Notes under the pieces: model-generated
The model's database searches: none
The model's input: only the letters and a program-made list of their open reading frames with translations
Told to the model about the DNA's origin: nothing
Shown: one piece after another, positions 7,142 to 16,398 of the stretch
Numbering within the stretch: position 1 is the stretch's first letter
How the letters are laid out: every line of letters begins with the position of its first letter
Program-made: the position numbers and the translations under genes
Assembly (NCBI GenBank): GCA_964499235.1
Contig: CAZCKC010000031.1
Coordinates: forward strand, 1-27,650
DNA from: JAFGRR01 sp964499235
GTDB lineage: Bacteria; Planctomycetota; Phycisphaerae; UBA1845; Fen-1342
Direction of reading: 5' to 3'
DNA length: 27,650 bases

Positions 7142-10084
7142 TTAGAACGAGCGTGCCGACTCGATCGGTGCGAACGCCTCTTGCTCGGCTTCCTGCGGGA
7201 TCACGATGTTGGCCTTGAGGAGGATCAGCAGCGTCTGCGTGTCCTCGTTCTTGCCGGTGTTCGTGAACGCCCGCTTGAGGATCGGGATGTCGCTGAGCAT
7301 CGGCACGCCAGCGTCGACCTCGACCTCGCCGACCTGCTTGAGACCACCGAGCATCACCGTACCGCCGTCGGGGATCGAGACGGTCGAGACGACGCCCTCT
7401 TCGGTCTGCCGCGGCAGCGTGATGAACAGGCTGGGCGTTCCGAGCCCGCCGCCCCGTGCGACCTCGAACCGGTCGAGCTCCGGCACGCCGAGGATCTGGA
7501 ACTGGATGTCGGCCGTTACGTACCGCATATTCGGCGAGATGATCGACCGCCAGATCACGAGGTTCGTGCCGGAGGAAATTTCCTCGGTCTCGACTTCCGG
7601 AATGTTCGAGTCGGGCACCGCGTTCAGCGCGGAGATGAACGTGGTCGTCGCCCCGATGAACAGCTCGCCGCTGCGGCCGTTGGCAACCATGACGCGCGGT
7701 GCCTGCACAATGCTGGAGCGGCGGCTGGCCTTGGTCGCCCGGATCAAAAAGTCGATCTGCAGGTTGTCGAGGAACGAGCCGGCGATGCTGAAAGCCGGCG
7801 ACGTGATTTCCGAGAACGACCCCGGCACGCCGGTTGCCAGATTCGATGGGTTTACCAGGGCGACCGAGTTCTGGCCGACCGGGATCGGCGTGATGTTGTT
7901 GCCGCCGCCGCCGGGCGGCACGAACGCCGCCTGTCCGAAGGGCTGGAACGGCGCGCCCTGCGGCGCGAACTGCGTCCCGACGCCGCCCGGGGCCGCGGGA
8001 AAGACGCCGGCCCGCGAGAACGGCCGCGGTGTCAGGATGTTGGCACCGGTGAACGGGTCGACAAACGCGCTGCCGTCGGCGCCGACGAGCCGGTCGTAGC
8101 CCGCGTTGCCGGCGTTGAAGACGAAGTCGAGGTCGACGCCGATCTCCTCGAGGAAGTTGTGCGTCACGGTCAAAAAGCGGCCTTCGTAGGCGGCCTGGAG
8201 CTTGCCGCCGCCGCCCGGGCCGGCCCACGGACCGGCCGACGTGCGGATGAACTCGGCGATCTTCTTGTGGTTCTCGTAGGTCTGGGTAACCATCAGGAAC
8301 GTCTCGGGGATCGGCAGCGTGAGGGCCTCGATCGGCCAGTTGTCCGGGCCGACGACGATCCGGATGATTTCGATGTAGTCCTCGAGCTGCTCGATGAACT
8401 CCTCGCGGTCCTGGTCCTGGCCCTCGGTGGTGGAGAACTGGATGTTCGAGCCGCCGCCGATGCCGCCGCCGCCGAACTGCTGCTGCCCGCCGCCGTCGCG
8501 CTCGTCCTCGTAGAAGAACAGCGGGGCGAGGTTGTACGTCATGGGGTAGACCGAGAGCTGGTCGTACGGGCGGATGATCAGCCGCCCGGGCAGGAAGTCG
8601 ATGCCTAGCCGCTCGAACGGGCTGATCCGCAGCAGCAGCTCGTCGAGCACCTGGCGGATCGTCACGCTCCGCAGGGTGAACGGATCGACGAAGGTGTCGC
8701 GGCCGACGTCGACATCCTCGAGTTGCCGCCAGGCGGCTTCGAGCGGGATGTCGAACCGGTCGCGGAGGAACTCGATCACGCCCTCGAACGTGGCCTCGGG
8801 GATCGAGATCTCGCTCACGACCTCCTCGAGCCGGCGGTCGAGCGCCGCGCGGGCCAGCTGCGGATCGGGCTGGTCGCCGCCGCGCTTGGCAACGATCTCC
8901 GGCCAGTTGTCCGGGTAGACGATCGGGTAGTCGGTCCCGAGCTTGGCCTCGTCAGCGGCCCGCAGGGCACCCACCCGGGCCCACGCGCGATCGGACTCCT
9001 CCTCCTGCTGCTCGGCGATGTTGTAGCGGTTGCGGAGCATGTCAAGGTAGAACTTGGCGCGGGCGTTGTTCGCGTCGATGCGGAGGACGTTTTCGGCCAC
9101 CTCGGCCGCCTCGCGGTATTGGCCTTGGGCGTTCAGCACGAGCACCTCCTGGAAGAGTTGCTCGATCTGGGCTTCGCGCCGCTGCTCGGCCGCGGCGCGG
9201 CGGCGCTCGATGCGTTCGGCGATCTCCGCGCGCTGGGCAGCCGCCTGGGTCCGCTGGGCCTCGTCCTGCTCGTTGATCAGCATCTCGCGGAGCGACTGGA
9301 CCCCCAGCAACGCCCGCTTGTAGCGCGTCTCCGGATAGGCGTAGATCCGGTTGGCCTCGATCGTCTGCAAGGCCGCGTCGGCGAACCGCAGGGCCTCGTC
9401 GTAGTTGTTGTTCTGGGCGGCCTCGCGAGCGCGGACCATGAACTCGTCCGCGCGGGCGACGGCCCGCTGCCAGAAGAGCTCGTCGCGCTGTCGCAGCTCG
9501 TCGACGATCGTCGCGCGCCGCTCGCGCGGGGCGGTCTCAGACGGCGTCACCGCCAGTGGGTTCTCGGTCGGAAGATTGCCCTCGGCCGTCGCGTCGGACG
9601 CGGATTCGGCCGCCCCCGGCTCCTGCTGTTCCACCGGCCCGTCGGGGCGTGCGGCGGCGGCGAGCGTCTGCTTCTCTTCGATTTGCTGGACGCGCTGCCG
9701 GGCCGCGCGTTTCTGCTCGGCCTGGGCATACGGGTTATCGAGCACGGCCGCGTAATTCTCGTTGGCCTCCTGCCACTCGCCCTCGGTGAAGGCCTGGTCG
9801 CCAGCCTCGAGCGCCTGCGCCGCGCGCTCGCTGCCTTGGATCGCATCCCCGACGATGCGGAGCAGCTGGCGGCGAGCCTCCTGATCGGCGTCCGAGAGCT
9901 CGTCCGCTTCCATCTGGAGCAGGGCGGTCTGGGCCGCGCGATACTCCTGCTGGTCGTACAACTCGGCCGCCCGCTCGAGGGTCGCGCCGGAATCCGTCGC
10001 GTCGTCCTGGGCCTGCGCGAACGGCGTGGTCACCAACGCGAGCGGCAGCAACAGCCCGCCCGTTAGCCGCAGTACGCTACGCAT
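7142..10084 (-). CDS. Secretin-like outer-membrane protein with N-terminal TPR/coiled-coil region
   Basis: This 980-residue protein has a Sec signal (LLLPLALVTTPFAQA), then TPR-like and charged helical repeats to about residue 370. A short secretin N-domain-like segment lies at about 435-518 (SVTIRQVLDELLLRI). A second N-domain-like segment follows at about 570-611. The C-terminal half resembles the secretin beta domain, ending in SIPDGGTVMLGGL at about 900 and VPMLSDIPILKRAF, both typical of GspD/PilQ. Secretins form outer-membrane channels for type II secretion or type IV pili. No ATPase, platform protein or pilin gene is near. It also has a Gly-rich insert (about 530-545) and a Pro/Gly/Phe-rich loop (about 690-740). 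AAGGAG sits 6 bases before the ATG. Confidence 0.85.
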   Translation of the reverse strand: MRSVLRLTGGLLLPLALVTTPFAQAQDDATDSGATLERAAELYDQQEYRAAQTALLQMEADELSDADQEARRQLLRIVGDAIQGSERAAQALEAGDQAFTEGEWQEANENYAAVLDNPYAQAEQKRAARQRVQQIEEKQTLAAAARPDGPVEQQEPGAAESASDATAEGNLPTENPLAVTPSETAPRERRATIVDELRQRDELFWQRAVARADEFMVRAREAAQNNNYDEALRFADAALQTIEANRIYAYPETRYKRALLGVQSLREMLINEQDEAQRTQAAAQRAEIAERIERRRAAAEQRREAQIEQLFQEVLVLNAQGQYREAAEVAENVLRIDANNARAKFYLDMLRNRYNIAEQQEEESDRAWARVGALRAADEAKLGTDYPIVYPDNWPEIVAKRGGDQPDPQLARAALDRRLEEVVSEISIPEATFEGVIEFLRDRFDIPLEAAWRQLEDVDVGRDTFVDPFTLRSVTIRQVLDELLLRISPFERLGIDFLPGRLIIRPYDQLSVYPMTYNLAPLFFYEDERDGGGQQQFGGGGIGGGSNIQFSTTEGQDQDREEFIEQLEDYIEIIRIVVGPDNWPIEALTLPIPETFLMVTQTYENHKKIAEFIRTSAGPWAGPGGGGKLQAAYEGRFLTVTHNFLEEIGVDLDFVFNAGNAGYDRLVGADGSAFVDPFTGANILTPRPFSRAGVFPAAPGGVGTQFAPQGAPFQPFGQAAFVPPGGGGNNITPIPVGQNSVALVNPSNLATGVPGSFSEITSPAFSIAGSFLDNLQIDFLIRATKASRRSSIVQAPRVMVANGRSGELFIGATTTFISALNAVPDSNIPEVETEEISSGTNLVIWRSIISPNMRYVTADIQFQILGVPELDRFEVARGGGLGTPSLFITLPRQTEEGVVSTVSIPDGGTVMLGGLKQVGEVEVDAGVPMLSDIPILKRAFTNTGKNEDTQTLLILLKANIVIPQEAEQEAFAPIESARSF

Positions 10085-10423
10085 CCGGCTCTCCTTGGCA
10101 AAAAAACATTTGGTGTGAGCACCTCACTCAGGCAGGAAGCGGCGCGTTCGCCCGAACGCGACGGCTCGTGGCTTGCCCCAACCCAGTTGGCGGCGCCGGC
10201 GGCCACTCGAGGCGGCGACCGCTGACTGGCCCGACACGCGAGCAAGCGAGCGGCAACCGCACGAGGTCCCCCAGCGTCGCGACGAAGTGTAGCCCTGCCC
10301 GTGACAGCCCGCAACCGCACGCCACGCGGGTTTCGGGACCATCCGACAGCGGGTCCAGCCCGCTCCGGCGGCACCGGCCGCGGGGGCTGGTTCGAGCGCG
10401 TTGGTTAGGAGTCGCGGCTGGAA
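10085..10423. other. Intergenic region upstream of the secretin gene
   Basis: This 339-base gap separates the end of the macroglobulin-like gene from the secretin start. It holds a candidate minus-strand promoter (10286-10314), which would give a 5' untranslated leader near 195 bases. A run of seven T on the minus strand lies just before the secretin ribosome-binding site. I see no gene and no recognised riboswitch. Confidence 0.5.
10286..10314 (-). promoter_or_regulatory. Candidate promoter for the secretin-YdjY pair
   Basis: On the minus strand, TTGCGG (10309-10314) and TACACT (10286-10291) are separated by 17 bases. Both boxes match the sigma-70 consensus only partly, but the spacing is ideal and the position fits. 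A chance match is possible in sequence this GC-rich. Confidence 0.3.
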
Positions 10424-13400
10424 TCAGTCCCGGACGAGGACGCGGTCGGGGCCGTCGACGACGGCCGACTCCAGGACCCTTCCATCCTGCTCGAAGCGGG
10501 GCGCAGGCAGCCGCATGCTTCCTGGGCGGATCGCAACCGCGGCGAATTCGTGCACCCGCGTCCGTGCCAGGCGGGGCAGCGTCGCAGTCAACGCGTGCAG
10601 CCCGGCCGGCTCGGTGGTCGCAAGCCCCTCCAGCGGCAGGTCGGCCGTGATTGAGTAGAGGTGCACCGGCAAAGCCTGCCGCCATTCGACGGTCTCGAGC
10701 GGCCGCTCGACGGTCAACTCGTCGCGGACGATCACCAGATCACCGGGCTGGAAGGCGTCAGCGTCCGTCATCGGCAACGCCTGCGGCAGTGACGCGTTGG
10801 GCAATCCCCGATCGCCCAGCCCCAGCAGCACGCGCTCGCGCTCGGTCGCCGCAATCCGCCACAACGAGCGGCGTACGGTTATGGCCGGGTCAGCGGCGGC
10901 CTGGTCGGCCGGGACGCTGGCCACGACGGTCGGCGCCGCCGGCGACCAATTCGCGCCGGAAGCGGCGGTCGCGGTGAGCGCGCCGTCGCCCGCCTGCCTG
11001 CCGGTCAACGTGAACAACAGCGTTACCGGGGCGTTCGGGGCGAGCGTCAACTCGGCCGCGCTGGCGGAGAAACGGCTGGCCGCGCCGGCCGGCAGCGTCC
11101 GCATGGGCTGCAATCCCACGGCGGCGCTCGCATCGAACTCAAGGGCCGCGTCGATGGGCTCGTCGCCGTGGTTCTCAACGACCAGCGCAACCCTGCACGT
11201 GTCGCCGACCATCATCTCAGCCGGCGCATGCCACGTCGCGTGCAGGCCGCCGGGTACTTCGATCGCGGCCGACTGGGTGTAGGTGCGCCCGTCGGGTAGC
11301 TGGTACCACGCCAACGCCAGGAAGTTCCCCGGCTCGGCGGGGAGCGGGAGCTCGACCGAGCGTGCTTCGCCCGGCGCGGCCACGCCCGCCAGCACGGCGG
11401 CGGTCTCGCCGGCGTAGAAAGCCTCGTAGGTGGCCGCTTCGACCGGGGCCGCCGTCAGCTGTTGGGGGCGTGGCACGGGCCACTCGGGATCCGTCGGCCT
11501 GATCGCGGTGGACCAATTGACGGCCAGTGGGGCGGCGCCGGGGCGCAGCAGCTCCCGCTCGGCCTCGGCGCGGGTCAGGACCTGGCCGGCGCTGCCGGCG
11601 GCCACCAGGCGGACCAGCAGGCTGCCGGCGTCAACGTTGTCGCGCACGGCAGGGGGGGTGACCGTCAGCTTGAGGCGGCGTGTCTCGGGCGGAAGCGAAT
11701 CCGGCGCCGCGAGCTGCAGCTTGTCCGCGTCGGACGCGCTGGTTGCGCGGCCAGTTCCGGAGACCAGAGACTGCATGACCAAGGCGGGCCCCTCGCTTTC
11801 CAGCGCGAGCAAGGACAGCGTCGGCCGGGCGAACCGCGGCACCCGCCAGCGCACCGTTCGCCGCGCGTCCGCGGCGTCGCGTTCCAGCAGCGTCGCCGCA
11901 ATTGGCTCGTCGTGGTGCAGCAGCAGGAGCAATGGTCGGTTGAGTGGCCCCGCGACGGTGGCGGTCACGAGCTGCTCAGCGCCTTCGGTTGTCACGCTCA
12001 GATCCTGGAGCGTGAGCGGCGGTGGTCCGGGCGTGACGGTGATCGCGCTCGTCACGGCGAACGGCTGGCGAGCAGGATCGACCAGTCGCGATTGCAGCGC
12101 GTACGTCCCGGGGGCCGTCGGGCGCCACGGCGGCGTCCGATAGCCGGTCGGCGACGCGTGGAACGGCAGCGTGACGACACCATCGGGGCCGGTGATCTTC
12201 AACTCCGGTTCGCGGGCGTAGACCTGTCCCGTTGGATCGAACCAGCCCAACTGGAAGGTGATCGGCTCACCGACTTGCGCTTCACGTCGCGAGGTGCGGA
12301 TCCAGGCGTAGTGCGGCGTTTCGTTCCAGAGCGTCAGTTCCCGGGCGCGAGCTTGACGCCCGTCGAGGCCGGCTACCGAGACGCCGGTGCTGATCCCGAT
12401 CGGGCCGGGCACCAACTCGAAGTTGAGAAGGTCGAATGATTCGAGCGCCGTCGGCGTGTTGCTGCGGAACTCGAAACGGACCGGGGGGCCACCCTCCGGG
12501 CCGGTATTTTCTTCGGGCACCGGGAGGCGGACCGCCTGGACGCCGCCCGTCCCGCTGATGACCGGCAGCTCGACGCCCCACGGATAGCCCGCCGTGATTT
12601 CGAAGAGCAGCCGCTCTTCGGCTGGCGGGAGCCGCGACGGCACGGCGAGCGTCACCGCCAGCGGGTTCGGCTCGCGCTCGCGGATGTGAATGGTTTGGCG
12701 CCCGAGGACATTCGGGACCGTCTGTCCGTCCTGGACCACGACCAGGCGGTGCGTGCCGGCCGGCAGATCAGCCGTGTCGAAGGTAAACGAAAAAAGCCCG
12801 CCCGGCGTCGGCGTCGCCTCACGCGCGGCGATCGTCTGGTCACCGGCGTCGCGCAGCTCGATCGTCACGGGTTTGCTCACCGCTTCCAGTCGGTGGGCGA
12901 CGCGCAGCTGGCCGAAGAGCTCGAGCGCTTCACCCGGGGCGTAGGCGGGGCGGGGCGTCGTGATCAGCACCTGAGCGCTGGCCGCATCGGGCCGGCGCGG
13001 CAGGCTGCCGCGCAGCAGGGCGGTCTGGTCGGCGGCGTTGACGATTGCCACCCAGCGCTTGTCACGGAAGACGCGGGCTTCGCCCGGCAGCGCGAAGCTG
13101 GCGACCCCGTCGACGAGCGGCACCGCGCGGGGAACGTAGCTGCCGTCCATCCAGAACGTAACGGTGCCGCTTACCGGGGCACCGGCGGCGTCGTGCGCCG
13201 CGATGACGCCGCGCTCCGCACCCAGCAGCGCCGTCGCCAGGACGTCAGAGACGATGAGCACCTGCTTTTCGATGAGCTCCTCGCCCGCCGTGCTCGCGAC
13301 AGCACTCACGGTGTACGCCCCCGGCGCGAGCGGCGCAGCCAGCGTGACCGGCGAGGCGGGCGACCACCAGGCGTAGGGGTCGGATTCGCCGGTGTCGTAC

Positions 13401-14512
13401 GTTCGGCTAAAGCGCAGCGCGCCGGCCGTGGGCAACCCTGCTGATCGGAACTGGCCGTTAACCGACGTGAGCCAGGCGCGTAGATCCAGCGCCCGCACTT
13501 CCACGGTCACGGCGCCAACGTGCCGCGTGCGCAGGGCGATCTCCGGTGACGCCCCCGGCTGGATCGCATTGACGAGCGTCAGCTCGAGCTGCGGCGCGTT
13601 CAGCTGGTCGAGGCGGCGCTGGGCTTGTTCCGCATAGGGCGCCCGGCCGCTGGCCGCGACCGTCTCGAGCAGGGCGATCGCATCGATGCCACGATCTTCT
13701 TCGAGTGCGGCGCCGGCCGCCGCGAGCCGAGCCTCGGCGACCGTCGGCGAGCGCAGTGGCTCGTCGGCGAGCGCGGCGAGCAGGGCGGTTCCTGCGTCAG
13801 CGGTCGACGGCTCCTCGCGCAGCAGCTTGGCCAGCACGAGCCGTCCCCGATCCAACTGAGCTTGCTGGTTGTTGGCGGCTGCCAGTTGCGCGAGCATCGC
13901 CAGCAGTTGCCGCACCCGCGCGACGCGGACCTGGTGCGCTTCGCGCGTCGCGTCGGGCGTCTGCGGCAACGCGACCGGCGTCGACTCCCACTCGTTGTGC
14001 TTGGACCACGCTTCGATCAGCCGCGTGAGCGTTGTGGCCAGACGGTCCGGCGCGTCGTGCTGGTCAAAGCCCGTTGCCGCCGCCTCGAGCGCCGCCAGCG
14101 CGTCGGTCGTCTCGTGCAGCGCCAGCGCGGCCGTCCCGAGCCCCAGCAGCACCTCCGGCCGCTGTCGCAGGTCAGGGTGCTCGTGCCCTTGGCCGCGGAG
14201 AAAGTTGCGGGCCTGCACGACCAACTCGCGGTCGGCCGACTGCACGGCGATCAGCGCGCGGATGATGGCCGCTTCGCGCCGCGTACGCGGATCGCGGCTC
14301 TGGCGCTGCAGCTGTTCGACAACGACGCCGGCCGCCTCGTAGTCACCGTCGATGTAGAGCTTGAGCGCGGGCTCGACTGCATCGTCCCACGCCGCCCAGG
14401 CCGTCGCCCACGCCGGGCTGGCGCTCGCCAGCCACAGGCCCAGCACACAGCAGGCGCCGGCCACGCGTCGTCTCACGTTCGGCCGGCGGTTAATCAGCTT
14501 GATGGTCGGCAT
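10424..14512 (-). CDS. Large exported alpha-2-macroglobulin-like protein without thioester motif
   Basis: The frame stays open upstream, but the ATG at 14512 is preferred. It has AGGAAGGG just upstream and starts a clean Sec signal (VAGACCVLGLWLASASPAWA), giving 1362 residues. Residues about 40-330 are helical repeats. A series of beta-sandwich domains follows. One near residues 515-535 has TTPRPAYAPGEALELFGQL, the pattern of the MG2 domain of bacterial alpha-2-macroglobulins. Another near 1100-1130 resembles a later macroglobulin or CARDB-like domain (VGDTCRVALVVENHGDE). The thioester motif (CGEQ) and the complement-like helical domain are not seen. Macroglobulins trap or bind proteases in the periplasm; with no thioester this one may instead be structural. 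It lies 68 bases after the RNase HII-like gene. Confidence 0.68.
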   Translation of the reverse strand: MPTIKLINRRPNVRRRVAGACCVLGLWLASASPAWATAWAAWDDAVEPALKLYIDGDYEAAGVVVEQLQRQSRDPRTRREAAIIRALIAVQSADRELVVQARNFLRGQGHEHPDLRQRPEVLLGLGTAALALHETTDALAALEAAATGFDQHDAPDRLATTLTRLIEAWSKHNEWESTPVALPQTPDATREAHQVRVARVRQLLAMLAQLAAANNQQAQLDRGRLVLAKLLREEPSTADAGTALLAALADEPLRSPTVAEARLAAAGAALEEDRGIDAIALLETVAASGRAPYAEQAQRRLDQLNAPQLELTLVNAIQPGASPEIALRTRHVGAVTVEVRALDLRAWLTSVNGQFRSAGLPTAGALRFSRTYDTGESDPYAWWSPASPVTLAAPLAPGAYTVSAVASTAGEELIEKQVLIVSDVLATALLGAERGVIAAHDAAGAPVSGTVTFWMDGSYVPRAVPLVDGVASFALPGEARVFRDKRWVAIVNAADQTALLRGSLPRRPDAASAQVLITTPRPAYAPGEALELFGQLRVAHRLEAVSKPVTIELRDAGDQTIAAREATPTPGGLFSFTFDTADLPAGTHRLVVVQDGQTVPNVLGRQTIHIREREPNPLAVTLAVPSRLPPAEERLLFEITAGYPWGVELPVISGTGGVQAVRLPVPEENTGPEGGPPVRFEFRSNTPTALESFDLLNFELVPGPIGISTGVSVAGLDGRQARARELTLWNETPHYAWIRTSRREAQVGEPITFQLGWFDPTGQVYAREPELKITGPDGVVTLPFHASPTGYRTPPWRPTAPGTYALQSRLVDPARQPFAVTSAITVTPGPPPLTLQDLSVTTEGAEQLVTATVAGPLNRPLLLLLHHDEPIAATLLERDAADARRTVRWRVPRFARPTLSLLALESEGPALVMQSLVSGTGRATSASDADKLQLAAPDSLPPETRRLKLTVTPPAVRDNVDAGSLLVRLVAAGSAGQVLTRAEAERELLRPGAAPLAVNWSTAIRPTDPEWPVPRPQQLTAAPVEAATYEAFYAGETAAVLAGVAAPGEARSVELPLPAEPGNFLALAWYQLPDGRTYTQSAAIEVPGGLHATWHAPAEMMVGDTCRVALVVENHGDEPIDAALEFDASAAVGLQPMRTLPAGAASRFSASAAELTLAPNAPVTLLFTLTGRQAGDGALTATAASGANWSPAAPTVVASVPADQAAADPAITVRRSLWRIAATERERVLLGLGDRGLPNASLPQALPMTDADAFQPGDLVIVRDELTVERPLETVEWRQALPVHLYSITADLPLEGLATTEPAGLHALTATLPRLARTRVHEFAAVAIRPGSMRLPAPRFEQDGRVLESAVVDGPDRVLVRD

Positions 14513-14580
14513 GCACCCTTCCTGTGGCTGGAGTGGTTCGATCGCACCGGGGGCATTGTAGCCCCGGCGACAAGGCGACC

Positions 14581-15540
14581 TCAGCGTCCCCGCACGAAAC
14601 GCGGCCGCTCGAGGCCGCTCTGCGGGATCAGCGGCGCGATGTCGTCCAGGAACCGCTGCGCGTCGCGATAGTAGCCCGCGGTCGGCCGCAGTTCCGGCTG
14701 CCACCGCCGCCAGAAATCGTTGAAGTCGAGCATGATCAGCTCGCGGGTGTACTTGGCGAACATGCTCGCGAGGGCGATCGGCAGCGAGGCCTGGTCCCCG
14801 GCGACGACGAAGTCGAACGTCAGCGTGCTAGTTTGTCCAGCGAGTCGGTAGGTGCTCCGCCCGGATGCCTCGCGGATGATCGTCAGCTCGCGCTCGGGGT
14901 ATGCCAGCCGCAGCAGGTCGTGGTAGCGGACCCGCCCGCCGAGGTGGTCGACGCGCACCAGCACGTCCTGATCACCGGCGGTGGCACGGGCGTGCTCCGC
15001 GAGCTGCAAGACCCGCTCGAGCAGTACCGCCGCCTTGTTGTCTGTGCGGGCGAGGCGCTCGTTGTACTGGTCCTCGGCCAGCGGCCAGCTGTGGGCGGCG
15101 ATGAAGCGGATGTTCGCGGCCGCCAGGTGCTGGCGCAGCTTCGCAACCAGCTCGACCGATGGGGCCCGCTTGGCGTCGAGCGGCAGTGCCCGCGGCCGGC
15201 CGGCGTACCAGGGCAAGCGCGAGCCGCTGGGTTCGCAGCCGCTGGCGACCGCCTGCAGGAAGGTCGCGGTGCAGGTCGGAACGCCGCCGTTCAGCCCGCA
15301 GAACGCGAGCACGCCGCGCTCGAGCGTTCCGAGCCCGACGGCACGCTTGTAGACGCGTTTCGAATCGTCGATGTGCAGCCGCCATTCGTTGGCGTGCGGC
15401 GTGCGGGTGACGCAGTCGCCGAGCCGGTCCCACCAGGCGTCCTCCGCGGCGCCGTCGGCGACGTCCCAGATCGAGGCGGCGTTGATGAGCGGCCCGAGCA
15501 GGGGCCCATAGCCGGCCTCGTCGATTCCCACGATCAGCAC
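14581..15540 (-). CDS. RNase HII-like protein (divergent, long)
   Basis: The 319-residue protein carries the RNase HII/HIII core. GIDEAGYGPLLGP at the N-terminus gives acidic residues D7 and E8. IDDSKR (58-62) matches the family DSKK element, and VRVDHLGG gives a further Asp. SLPIALASMFAKYTREL matches the family's AAASIxAKxxRD region, and TAGYYRDAQRFL matches the family GYxxD segment. These enzymes cut RNA in RNA-DNA hybrids and remove misincorporated ribonucleotides. The protein is about 100 residues longer than typical RNase HII and has Tyr where the family has Arg (DEAGRG), so exact substrate preference is uncertain. It starts 3 bases after the permease stop, as part of the same transcript. 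Confidence 0.78.
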   Translation of the reverse strand: MLIVGIDEAGYGPLLGPLINAASIWDVADGAAEDAWWDRLGDCVTRTPHANEWRLHIDDSKRVYKRAVGLGTLERGVLAFCGLNGGVPTCTATFLQAVASGCEPSGSRLPWYAGRPRALPLDAKRAPSVELVAKLRQHLAAANIRFIAAHSWPLAEDQYNERLARTDNKAAVLLERVLQLAEHARATAGDQDVLVRVDHLGGRVRYHDLLRLAYPERELTIIREASGRSTYRLAGQTSTLTFDFVVAGDQASLPIALASMFAKYTRELIMLDFNDFWRRWQPELRPTAGYYRDAQRFLDDIAPLIPQSGLERPRFVRGR

Positions 15541-15543
15541 GGC

Positions 15544-16398
15544 TCACCAGCCCAGCACGTAGAAGACGGCGGTGAAGATCACGTCGGCGCCGATCAGCGC
15601 GACGATGCTCTTGACCACGGTGGTGGTCGTGGCGTGGCCGACACCGGCCGCCCCGCCGCGGACGTTGAGTCCCTCGTAGCACGCCAGCGCGGCCACGATG
15701 AAGCCGAAGACGCCGCCCTTGAAGAGCCCCGTGAAATAGTCGGCGTGGTCGACCGCGTTACGCGTGGCGTCGATGTAGACCGGCGCCGGGATGTCCAGGA
15801 TGAAATAGCCCGTCAGCAAGCCACCGAACACGCCCATGATGTCCGCGATCACCGTCAGCCCGACGAGCATCACCGTCGTCGCCAGAATGCGCGGGACCAC
15901 CAAAAAGCGGATCGGATCGAGCGCGTGCGCCCGCAGCGCCTTGATCTCCTCGCCCTCGACCATCGTCCCGAGTTCGGCCGCGATGGCCGCCCCGGCGAAG
16001 CCGCTGAGGATGATCGCGCTGATCAGCGGTCCGAGCTCGCGGAGCACGGCGATCGCGACAACGTCGGCGGTTCGCTCGAGCTGCCCGTAGAGCTCGAGCG
16101 TCGGCGCGAGGTTCAGGGCCAGAATGATCCCGATGAAGACCTGGACGAGCATGATGATCGGCACGCTCTGCACGCCGACCCGCACGCACTGCGCGACGAC
16201 CGCGCTGCGGCGGACCCGCACGCCGCGCCGCAGCACCCAGCGGAGCACCCGGTCGAGGAATGACCCGATCAGCAGCGTCAAACCGCCGAGGTAGACCAGC
16301 CCGCTGGCGAGCCGGCCCAGCCCCCCGCGAATGGCCCCGCCCAGGAAGGCCGGCCCGCGGACATACCACGGATCAGATCTGTGCGGCGCGGTGGTCAT
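15544..16398 (-). CDS. mlaE: MlaE/YrbE-family ABC transporter permease
   Basis: This 284-residue polytopic membrane protein has the MlaE pattern. An amphipathic N-terminal helix comes first, then about five to six membrane segments with the conserved core: VQVFIGIILALN, RELGPLISAIILSGFAGAAIAAELGTM and the EIKALRAHALDPIRFLVVPR loop. MlaE permeases move phospholipids across the envelope with an ATPase (MlaF), an MCE protein (MlaD) and a STAS protein (MlaB). Only a STAS-domain gene is adjacent; no ATPase or MCE gene is in the window. Its ATG overlaps the STAS stop by 4 bases (ATGA), implying translational coupling. The symbol reflects family; it may be a paralog. Confidence 0.92.
   Translation of the reverse strand: MTTAPHRSDPWYVRGPAFLGGAIRGGLGRLASGLVYLGGLTLLIGSFLDRVLRWVLRRGVRVRRSAVVAQCVRVGVQSVPIIMLVQVFIGIILALNLAPTLELYGQLERTADVVAIAVLRELGPLISAIILSGFAGAAIAAELGTMVEGEEIKALRAHALDPIRFLVVPRILATTVMLVGLTVIADIMGVFGGLLTGYFILDIPAPVYIDATRNAVDHADYFTGLFKGGVFGFIVAALACYEGLNVRGGAAGVGHATTTTVVKSIVALIGADVIFTAVFYVLGW

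Noticed and set aside
6653..8608. Long plus-strand open frame opposite the secretin and YdjY genes
   Set aside because: It is a high-GC shadow frame rich in Arg, Asp and Leu with no domain, while the minus strand has clear secretin motifs.
14524..16263. Long plus-strand open frame opposite the RNase HII-like and permease genes
   Set aside because: Low-complexity Arg/Asp/His composition; the opposite strand encodes recognisable proteins.
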